Below are positions 35,031-41,302 of a DNA stretch of 64,000 nt, one piece after another; position 1 is the first letter of the stretch; each line of letters starts with the position of its first letter. The DNA is from Streptosporangiaceae bacterium (GTDB taxonomy: Bacteria > Actinomycetota > Actinomycetes > Streptosporangiales > Streptosporangiaceae): contig JAOPYK010000219.1 of the NCBI GenBank assembly GCA_025964695.1, positions 1-64,000 of the forward strand. The letters run 5' to 3'. Below the pieces are notes generated by a model. It was not told the DNA's origin. It worked only from the letters and a program-made list of their open reading frames with translations, and did no database searches. The position numbers were made by a program, and so were the translations under genes.

Positions 35031-35423
35031 CTAGCCCTGCCCGGCCGCAGACCGTCCAGTGCGGCGTGGACGTAGAACTGGTCGCCCGTCGTGCCGCCGG
35101 GCAGGCGGGTCCGCAACGGGGCCGGCTCGGCCTCGACGACCTTGCCGTAGCCGGTGTCGGTGCCGAGGCGTACCCGAGGCCGGGCGACCTGCCAGCTCAC
35201 CCGCATCTGCCGGGACGGGTCGGCGCTCATCGCCGGCCAGCGGGCGGTGATCCGGCGTCGCCGCCGCGGCAGTGCGGGTGAGCAGCATCGGGCCCGCCGC
35301 AAGCGTGGCGGCGCCCACCGCGGCGGTCCGCAGGAAACCCCGTCGGGTCAGCCCGTAACGGAGCAGTTCGTGGCGTTCGGCCATGGTCATCCGCTCGAAC
35401 TCGGCGGCGCCCATCCGGCCCAT
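35031..35423 (-). pseudogene. Frameshifted, truncated Tat-exported purple acid phosphatase / metallophosphoesterase
   Basis: The 5' part encodes a Tat signal (LTRRGFLRTAAVGAATLAAG) in one frame. The expected next segment lies in the neighbouring frame: ITARWPAMSADPSRQMRVSW, RVRLGTDTGYGKVVEAE and DQFYVHAALDGLRPG. That is the N-terminal fibronectin-like domain of purple acid phosphatase-type enzymes. The frame switch falls near 35270-35280, a GC-rich CGCCGCCGCGG run. The whole catalytic metallophosphatase domain is missing past about 35040, where the sequence runs toward the minisatellite. Two independent lesions mark it as a relic. Confidence 0.65.
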
Positions 35424-35494
35424 CCGGCCTCCTCGATCAGGCCCGGATCAGATCAGGATCGAGCCTTGGAGGACGGCAATAGTCCGTTATGCCA

Positions 35495-36520
35495 CTATTC
35501 GACCCGAAGTGGAGCGGCCACGTCGTGCAGATGACGCAGCACCAGCTGATAGGACTCCACCAGGCCGGTCTCGACGTACGGCAGGCCCACCTTGACGCAG
35601 TGCTCGCGCACCAGCGGCTGGACCTTTCGCAGGTTCGGGCGCGGGATGCTCGGAAACAGGTGGTGCTCGACCTGGTAGTTGAGGCCGCCCAGGAACCAGT
35701 CCGTCACGGGGCCGCCGCGCACGTTCCGCGAGGTGAGCACCTGCCTGCGCAGATGATCCCAGCGCTCACCCGGTCCGGGCATCGGCATGCCCTTGTGGTT
35801 GGGTGCGAAGGCCATCCCCAGATGCAGGCCGAACAGCCCCTGGTGGAGGAGGATGAACACCACGGCCTTACCCGGGCTCATCAGCGTGAAGGCCAGGGCG
35901 AGATAGCCGGCGGCGTGCACAGCGAGCAGGGCCGCCTCGATCGCCCGCTCCTTGCGCCCACGGTCCTTCAGTCCCTGAATGCTGCTGACCTGCAGGCTGA
36001 TCCCTTCGAGCAGCAGCATCGGGAAGAACAGCACGGACTGGTGGCGGGTCAGCCAGTGGAGCACGCCTTTCCGCCCCACGGCCTCGCTCGCGGAGAAGAC
36101 CAGGGCGCCGGTGCCCACGTCGGGGTCCTTGCCCAGGTGGTTGGGGTTGCCGTGGTGCCGGTTGTGCTTGTCGTTCCACCACCCGTAGCTCATGCCGATC
36201 ATCAGGTTGCCGAGCAGGTATCCCAGCCACCGGCTCGTCCGGGCCGAGTCCGAGATCTGCCGGTGACCCGCGTCGTGGCCCAGAAAGCCGGTACGCGCCG
36301 AGATCGCGGCAGCCGGAATGGCCAGCAGCAGCGCCCACCAGGAGTCGAACACCGCCAGGCCGACCCAGATCGCCGCGGTGGCGAGCACATTGACGGCGAT
36401 GGCGCAGGCGTAGTAGCCGTTGCGGCGATCCAGCAGCCCGCTGGCCCTCACCTGCTGGGCCAACGGCGTGAAATCACTGCCGGCCGGACCTTTTCGGGGC
36501 GCGGCCAGGGTTTCCGGCAT
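35495..36520 (-). CDS. Membrane fatty-acid desaturase (acyl-lipid type)
   Basis: 341-aa integral membrane di-iron desaturase. The three histidine boxes are present: HDAGH in FLGHDAGHRQ, HNRHH in WWNDKHNRHHGNPN, and QVEHH in LNYQVEHHLFPSIPR. Hydrophobic helices occur between them, for example WWALLLAIPAAAISA. The protein would introduce a double bond into membrane lipid acyl chains using O2 and electrons from ferredoxin. The ATG at 36520 has GGAGGAA 6 nt upstream; the extension to 36613 has none. It is monocistronic. Confidence 0.93.
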   Translation of the reverse strand: MPETLAAPRKGPAGSDFTPLAQQVRASGLLDRRNGYYACAIAVNVLATAAIWVGLAVFDSWWALLLAIPAAAISARTGFLGHDAGHRQISDSARTSRWLGYLLGNLMIGMSYGWWNDKHNRHHGNPNHLGKDPDVGTGALVFSASEAVGRKGVLHWLTRHQSVLFFPMLLLEGISLQVSSIQGLKDRGRKERAIEAALLAVHAAGYLALAFTLMSPGKAVVFILLHQGLFGLHLGMAFAPNHKGMPMPGPGERWDHLRRQVLTSRNVRGGPVTDWFLGGLNYQVEHHLFPSIPRPNLRKVQPLVREHCVKVGLPYVETGLVESYQLVLRHLHDVAAPLRVE

Positions 36521-36617
36521 ACGGTTCCTCCACTTCAGGGCGGGTGCGTGTCCTGAACGTATGTGGTGCGGGCCACTCCTGACGCCACGCTGCGGAGCCA
36601 GATGGAGTCTCACTCCA

Positions 36618-36638
36618 GAGACCTAGCTCCCAGGTCTC
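36618..36638 (-). terminator. Stem-loop after the crotonase gene
   Basis: GAGACCT (36618-36624) and AGGTCTC (36632-36638) pair around a 7-nt loop, about 21 nt after the minus-strand stop. Confidence 0.5.
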
Positions 36639-36659
36639 AAGATCAGAACAGATTTGGGA

Positions 36660-37433
36660 TCAGAGCTGGGAGAAGTCGCCGTGTCTGCCCGCGCCGTTCG
36701 CGAACCGGGCGGCTCCGGTGGAGACCTCGCCGAGCGCCGTCGTCCCGTGCCCCAGTTCGTTGGCCATCGCCTCGTCCTCCGGCAGCCCGGCCTGTTCCAG
36801 CATCGACATGCGGTCCGTCCGCAGGCAGGTCTGCGGGAACCGGGCGATCTCGGCGGCCAGCCGCTCCGCCTCGGCCCGCGCCTCGCCTGGGGCGACGAGC
36901 CGGTTGGCCAGGCCGATGTCGTAGGCCTCCGGCGCCGGCACCGGACGTCCGGTGAGGATGAGGTCCATGGCGCGGCTCTCGCCGATGAGACGCGGCAGGC
37001 GTACGGTGCCGCCGTCGATCAGCGGCACACCCCAGCGGCGGCAGAACACGCCGAAGACCGCGTCGGACTCGGCGACCCGCAGGTCGCACCAGAGCGCCAG
37101 CTCCAGCCCGCCCGCCACCGCATGCCCGCTGATCGCGGCGATCACCGGCTTCGACAGCCGCATCCGGCTGGGGCCCATGGGCCCGTCGCCGTCCTCGGTC
37201 ACCTGGTTGCCGCGCTCGGTGCCGATCGCCTTGAGGTCGGCGCCGGCGCAGAAGGTGCCGCCCTCTCCCCAGAGCACGGCCACCGACGCCTCCGGGTCGG
37301 CGTCGAAGGCGCGGAAAGCGTCGGCGAGCGCCGTCGCGGTGGGTCCGTCCACCGCGTTGCGGACGTCGGGCCGCGACAGGACGATCGTGACGACCGGGCC
37401 CCGGCGCTCGGTACGAATCGGCTGCTCGTTCAT
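36660..37433 (-). CDS. Enoyl-CoA hydratase/isomerase (crotonase) family protein
   Basis: 257-aa crotonase-fold enzyme. The CoA-ester oxyanion segment GGTFCAGADLKAIG and the second oxyanion motif around ISGHAVAGGLELALWCDLRV are present, and the active-site region reads VFGVFCRRWGVPLIDGGTVR. Glu in LELAL occupies a usual position, but a canonical pair of catalytic Glu is not certain, so hydratase, isomerase or another acyl-CoA activity is possible. It stands alone between the desaturase and the divergent DUF2637 gene. A fatty-acid role is suggested by the neighbour. Confidence 0.88.
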   Translation of the reverse strand: MNEQPIRTERRGPVVTIVLSRPDVRNAVDGPTATALADAFRAFDADPEASVAVLWGEGGTFCAGADLKAIGTERGNQVTEDGDGPMGPSRMRLSKPVIAAISGHAVAGGLELALWCDLRVAESDAVFGVFCRRWGVPLIDGGTVRLPRLIGESRAMDLILTGRPVPAPEAYDIGLANRLVAPGEARAEAERLAAEIARFPQTCLRTDRMSMLEQAGLPEDEAMANELGHGTTALGEVSTGAARFANGAGRHGDFSQL

Positions 37434-37572
37434 GGTCGACTCCCTCTACCGCATGGCCCGGGCACATACCGCACGTACCACGTACGATCTTGGACGAATC
37501 TCCTCCGGAACCCGTACGGAGGGGATACTCTGCACGAGTTCTGCAGCGGAAAAAGCAACGGGAGCACGCCAT

Positions 37573-38673
37573 ATGACCGCCGCCAGCAAGGCGCGAGCCC
37601 TCACCCGGTGGGGAGCGGTGAGCTTGATGGCCGCCGCGGTCCTGACGGCGACCGGAGGCGGTTTCGCCCAATCGTACGCGGGACTGTATCACTGGGCTCT
37701 CGAGCACGGCCTGCACGGATGGAAGGCCGAATCCTTCCCCCTTCTGGTCGACCTGTTCATCATCGTCGGCGAACTGGGGCTGTTCCTGCTGGCGCTCGAC
37801 GCCTTCGTCCTGCACCGCCGGCAGCTGATGAGCTGGCTGGACTTCTGCCTGCCCCTGTTCATCGCCCTGGCGGGGTGGACGGCGAGCCTCATCTTCAACG
37901 TCGGGCACGTCGTCCAACGGGAGTTCTCCTACCAGGCGACGGCCGCCGTCCCGCCCATCGTGTCGATGCTCGGGCTCTTCGTGCTGCTACGGACGTTGCA
38001 TCGCTATGTGGCGACCCAGGCGGCCGACCAGGCCGCCGCGGACGCCGAATCGGAGACCGATGTCGCCGAGCAGCGCGCCATCGCGCCGGTCACCCTCCAG
38101 CACATCACGGTGATGCCGCTGCGCCTCGTCGGCCAGCCGCAGCCCGCGGCGGCCCAGCCACGTCCGCTGACCGCGGCCGAGCAGGAGCCGACCCCCTCGG
38201 GCGTCACCATGACCGCCGGGCACAGCCCGGTCGCCTCGACCATCTCCTGGCCGGCCAACGGAAAGCACGCGGCCGCCGAACGGCTGCAGTCGGCCACGGC
38301 CCGCGGCGGCGTCAACGGGCATGCCTCCGGCGGAGACTCCACCTCGCTGTGGCCCGACGACCCCGAGCCGGAACCCCGGCCGCAGCCCAACCCCGAGACC
38401 ATGCGCCAGATCATCATGAAGACCCTCGGCCGGCACAACGGCGACGTCACCGCGACCTGCGACGATCTAGCGGCCGAGGGTTACGCCATCGACGAGGCCG
38501 AGGTGCGCAAGGCCCGGGAGAACCACTGGTTCCCCTACGCCGTCTTCCGGCTGCTCTCCAAGCACCACGGTGACCGTGATGCCGTCGGGCGGGAACTCAC
38601 TGAACGGGGAGTCCAGTACGACGGCAGAACCCTGGACGATCTCGTGCACTCCTGGCGGCCACCGGCCACCTGA
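37573..38673 (+). CDS. DUF2637-family membrane protein
   Basis: 366-aa protein with four N-terminal membrane helices: VSLMAAAVLTATGGGFAQSY, FPLLVDLFIIVGELGLFLLA, FCLPLFIALAGWTASLIFNV, and VPPIVSMLGLFVLLR. This pattern is DUF2637 (SpdB-like), known from actinomycete conjugative plasmids and also from chromosomes. The middle is disordered. The C-terminal 90 residues form a helical repeat: MRQIIMKTLGRHNGDVTATC is echoed by AVFRLLSKHHGDRDAVGREL, an internal duplication resembling winged-helix or SpdB tails. The ATG is preceded by GGGAG. No other transfer genes are nearby, so mobility is not supported. Confidence 0.75.
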   Translation: MTAASKARALTRWGAVSLMAAAVLTATGGGFAQSYAGLYHWALEHGLHGWKAESFPLLVDLFIIVGELGLFLLALDAFVLHRRQLMSWLDFCLPLFIALAGWTASLIFNVGHVVQREFSYQATAAVPPIVSMLGLFVLLRTLHRYVATQAADQAAADAESETDVAEQRAIAPVTLQHITVMPLRLVGQPQPAAAQPRPLTAAEQEPTPSGVTMTAGHSPVASTISWPANGKHAAAERLQSATARGGVNGHASGGDSTSLWPDDPEPEPRPQPNPETMRQIIMKTLGRHNGDVTATCDDLAAEGYAIDEAEVRKARENHWFPYAVFRLLSKHHGDRDAVGRELTERGVQYDGRTLDDLVHSWRPPAT

Positions 38674-38702
38674 CAGACGCGTCCTGACCGACGCGTCGAC
38701 GA

Positions 38703-38727
38703 GACCCCGAGCCGCTTGCTCGGGGTC
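38703..38727 (+). terminator. Strong rho-independent terminator
   Basis: GACCCCGAGC (38703-38712) pairs perfectly with GCTCGGGGTC (38718-38727) around CGCTT, followed by TTTGCTTTT. It ends the DUF2637 transcript and isolates the SOS mutasome downstream. Confidence 0.85.
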
Positions 38728-38766
38728 TTTGCTTTTCCGGCAAATCGCGCCACTACCAGGCAGGAC

Positions 38767-38803
38767 TTGACAGAGGTCGAACTCATGTTCGACGCTGTGC
38801 GTG
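38767..38803 (+). promoter_or_regulatory. imuA' promoter with perfect LexA (SOS) box
   Basis: TTGACA (38767-38772) is followed by TCGAACTCATGTTCGA (38777-38792), a perfect match to the actinobacterial SOS box TCGAAC-N4-GTTCGA. A weak -10, GACGCT, lies 18 bp from the -35 (38791-38796). Transcription would begin near the in-frame GTG codons at 38797 and 38803. Confidence 0.8.
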
Positions 38804-39477
38804 TGGGCGCGCTGATGGACCGGGTGGGACCGCTGACCGCACCGGCCGAGGAGGATCTCGTGCCGGTGCTGCCCGCGTTGCGTCCCGTGCTGCCCGGCGG
38901 CGGCCTGCGTCCGGGGTCCGTGGTGTGCGTGGACGGGCCGGGGGCGGGGTCGCTGGGGCTGGCGCTCATCGCGGGGGCCTGCCAGGATCCGTCGTCTCCG
39001 GGCGGCGGCTGGTGCGCCGCCGTCGGGCTGCCCGAGTTCGGCGTGCTGGCGGCGGCCGGGATGGGCGCGGACCCGGCCCGGCTGCTGCTGGTCGACGACC
39101 CGGGCGATCGCTGGCCCGACGTGCTGGCCACGCTGTTCGAGGCGGTCGGTCTCGTTCTGGTGCGGCTGCCCGAGCGGCTCGCACCGGGGGTGGCACGCCG
39201 GCTCACCGCGCTGGCCCGCAAACACGGCTGTGTGCTGGCGGTCGCCGGCGACTGGGCCGGCGCCCAGCTGCGGCTGCGGGTGGACACCACCGAATGGACC
39301 GGCCTGGGAGACGGCCACGGCCAGCTCACGGGCCGCCGGGCTCGCGTCATCGCCGAAGGCCGCGGCGCCGCCGCCCAAGGCCGGGAGACCTGGATCTGGC
39401 TCCCCGGCCCCGACGGCCTGGTCACTCCCGCCACACCCCCATCCACCAGACACACCCACCTCGAGGTAGTCGCATGA
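38785..39477 (+). CDS. imuA': ImuA'-like RecA-fold mutasome protein
   Basis: 230-aa protein, first gene of the imuA'-imuB-dnaE2 translesion mutasome. A short RecA-like core is visible (LPGGGLRPGSVVCVDGPGAG in Walker A position, then LGLALIAGACQDPSS). As in actinobacterial ImuA', a canonical GKT Walker A is lacking. It helps recruit the error-prone polymerase. The ATG at 38785 falls inside the LexA box and has no ribosome site, so a leaderless GTG at 38797 or 38803 may be the real start. The stop overlaps the ATG of a 46-codon ORF. Confidence 0.82.
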   Translation: MFDAVRVGALMDRVGPLTAPAEEDLVPVLPALRPVLPGGGLRPGSVVCVDGPGAGSLGLALIAGACQDPSSPGGGWCAAVGLPEFGVLAAAGMGADPARLLLVDDPGDRWPDVLATLFEAVGLVLVRLPERLAPGVARRLTALARKHGCVLAVAGDWAGAQLRLRVDTTEWTGLGDGHGQLTGRRARVIAEGRGAAAQGRETWIWLPGPDGLVTPATPPSTRHTHLEVVA

Positions 39478-39614
39478 GCGAACGCCATAGGCACGTGAGC
39501 GGGCGCGCGTCGTCTGGACTGAGGAGCGCGCACAGCGAGGAACGAGCGAGCACGCGACGAGGGAAGACGGCGCGTCAAAACGCCTGCGAACCGCCGAGCG
39601 AAGCGAGGCCATGA
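39474..39614 (+). CDS. 46-codon ORF bridging imuA' and imuB through ATGA overlaps
   Basis: The ATG at 39474 overlaps the imuA' stop (ATGA), and the stop at 39612-39614 overlaps the first imuB ATG (ATGA at 39611-39614). It encodes a basic, Ser/Arg/Glu-rich 46-aa peptide (MSERHRHVSGRASSGLRSAH...) without recognisable domain. The DNA contains short repetitive pieces (CGAGCGAAGCGAGG, GAACGAGCGAGCACG) that could be a dispersed element. It fills what would otherwise be an untranslated 133-nt gap in the operon and could carry ribosomes from imuA' to imuB. Whether the peptide itself matters is unknown. Confidence 0.4.
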   Translation: MSERHRHVSGRASSGLRSAHSEERASTRRGKTARQNACEPPSEARP

Positions 39615-39652
39615 GCATGAGCATGAGCATGAGCATGAGCATGAGCATGAGC
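39611..39652 (+). repeat. (ATGAGC)7 hexanucleotide repeat at the imuB start
   Basis: Seven perfect tandem copies of ATGAGC, all in the imuB frame, giving seven consecutive Met-Ser codon pairs. Each unit is a possible start codon. Length changes would keep the reading frame. Confidence 0.95.
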
Positions 39653-41194
39653 AGGACTCTGGTGGCGTGGTGTCCGGATTGGCCGGTGACGGCGGTGGGG
39701 ATCGACGCGGTGACCCCGGGGATCGCGCTGGAGAAGGAGCGGGTCGCGGCCTGCTCGGCGGCTGCGCGGGCGGCGGGGGTGCAGCGGGGTCAGCGGCTGC
39801 GGGACGCGCAGCGTCGGTGCCCCGACCTGGTGGTCCGGGAGCGTGACCTCGGCGCGGAGGGCCGGCTGTTCGAGGGGGTCGCCGCGGCCGTGGCCGCGCT
39901 CACCCCGCGGGTGGAGGTGGTACGACCCGGGGCGTGCGCCATTCCCGCACGGGGTCCGGCCCGTTTCTACGGCGGCGAGGAGGCGCTGCGGATCCTCATC
40001 CAGGACGCCGTCGTGGAGTCGGGGCATGACGGCGGAGTGGGTGTCGCGGACGGGCTGTTCACCGCCGAGCTGGCCGCCCGTACGACGGACGGCGGGGTCA
40101 TCGTGCCGCCGGGCGGATCGGCGAAGTTCCTCGCCGGTTATCCGCTGACGGTGCTGGAGCGCCCGGAGCTCGCCGATCTGCTGGTACGCCTGGGCATCCG
40201 GACGCTGGGAGAGTTCGCCGCGTTGCCCGCCGGGCACGTCGCCGGACGGTTCGGCGCGGCCGGAGCGCTGGCGCACCGGCTGGCCAGGGGACTGGAACCG
40301 CGCGCGGTCGCGCCGCGGACGGCGACCGCCGACCTGTCCGCACAGACCGGCTTCGATCCGCCCGCGGCCCGGGCCGACCAGGTCGTCTTCGCGGCCAAAC
40401 GGCTCGCCGACCGGCTGCACGACGGCCTGGCGGGTGCGGGGCTGACCTGTGTCCGGCTCGCGGTCGAGGTCACCTTCACCGATGGCAGGGTTCAGGAGCG
40501 GCTGTGGCGGCACGACGGGGGGCTGTCCGCGCTAGCCGTCGCCGAGCGGGTCCGCTGGCAGCTGTCGGCCTGGCGGCCCGAGATCACCTCGGACGGAGAC
40601 CCAGGGGGGGCCGCGGAGTCCGGCACCGAGGGCGGGGTCTGCGCGCTCGCCCTGGTCCCGGATCAGCTGGTTCCGGACGAGGGCAGCCAGCAGGCCCTGT
40701 GGGGCCAGACGAACGTGACCGACCGGATCGCCCGCGCGGCCGACCGGATCCAGGCCATGCTCGGCCATCAGGCGATCACCCGTCCGGTGCTGACCGGCGC
40801 GCGCGGGCCGGGTGAGCAGGTCATCCGGGTGCCCATCGGCGACCTCCCGCCCGGCCAGATCGGCGATGGGCCCTGGCCGGGCCGGGTTCCCGCACCCGCG
40901 CCCGCCGCCGTACCGCCCACGCCGTTGCCGGCGAGCGTCACCGACGCGGGTGGTGCCGTGGTGAGCGTCAGCGCCCGGTGTGCGGTGTCCGGGCCGCCCG
41001 CGCGGGTCGCGGTGGCCGGACGGCCCGCCGAGCCCGTCACCGCCTGGACGGGACCGTGGCCGGCGAGCGAACGGTGGTGGGATCCCGAGCACACTCGCCG
41101 CCGGGCCCGTTTCCAGGTCGTCACCGGGGACGACCGCGCTTATCTCCTCATGGTCGAGGGCGGCCACTGGTATGCGGAGGCCGTCTATGACTGA
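39611..41194 (+). CDS. imuB: ImuB, inactive Y-family polymerase adaptor of the mutasome
   Basis: Up to 527 aa, a Y-family-like protein. The N-terminal palm reads RTLVAWCPDWPVTAVGIDAV and lacks the catalytic Asp pair of DinB (DMDAFF), as expected for ImuB, which is a scaffold. A helix-hairpin region (RLGIRTLGEFAALPAGHVAG) and little-finger domain follow. A beta-clamp binding motif, SQQALWGQ, is near residue 360, matching the functional QxxLW motif of ImuB proteins. It links DnaE2 and ImuA' to the sliding clamp. Which of the seven repeat ATGs is used is unknown. The gene end lies 95 nt before the dnaE2 ATG chosen below. Confidence 0.9.
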   Translation: MSMSMSMSMSMSMSRTLVAWCPDWPVTAVGIDAVTPGIALEKERVAACSAAARAAGVQRGQRLRDAQRRCPDLVVRERDLGAEGRLFEGVAAAVAALTPRVEVVRPGACAIPARGPARFYGGEEALRILIQDAVVESGHDGGVGVADGLFTAELAARTTDGGVIVPPGGSAKFLAGYPLTVLERPELADLLVRLGIRTLGEFAALPAGHVAGRFGAAGALAHRLARGLEPRAVAPRTATADLSAQTGFDPPAARADQVVFAAKRLADRLHDGLAGAGLTCVRLAVEVTFTDGRVQERLWRHDGGLSALAVAERVRWQLSAWRPEITSDGDPGGAAESGTEGGVCALALVPDQLVPDEGSQQALWGQTNVTDRIARAADRIQAMLGHQAITRPVLTGARGPGEQVIRVPIGDLPPGQIGDGPWPGRVPAPAPAAVPPTPLPASVTDAGGAVVSVSARCAVSGPPARVAVAGRPAEPVTAWTGPWPASERWWDPEHTRRRARFQVVTGDDRAYLLMVEGGHWYAEAVYD

Positions 41195-41253
41195 CCGGCA
41201 CCTCCGGGCGGACTGTCCGGGGCTTCAGTGTGGGCGTCGGCCGGCATACGGCC

Positions 41254-41302
41254 ACGAGCTGGGATACGGCGATGGGCTGGGATACGGCGATGGGCTGGGA
41301 TA
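41254..41302 (+). repeat. 18-bp in-frame repeat at the dnaE2 start
   Basis: The unit ATGGGCTGGGATACGGCG occurs exactly at 41272-41289. It occurs with two mismatches at 41254-41271 and as 13 matching bases from 41290. The repeat duplicates the start codon and first residues of dnaE2 (MGWDTA / MGWDNR) in frame. Confidence 0.85.

Noticed and set aside
36654-38573. 639-codon plus-strand frame over crotonase and DUF2637
   Set aside because: It crosses two genes in the wrong frame or strand and shows no family motif.
37573-38673. DUF2637 protein as evidence for an integrated conjugative element
   Set aside because: No integrase, attachment site, replication or other transfer gene was found around it.
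39611-39652. ATGAGC array as a phase-variation switch by frameshift
   Set aside because: The unit is 6 bp, so copy changes never break the frame; any effect would be on initiation, not on/off reading.
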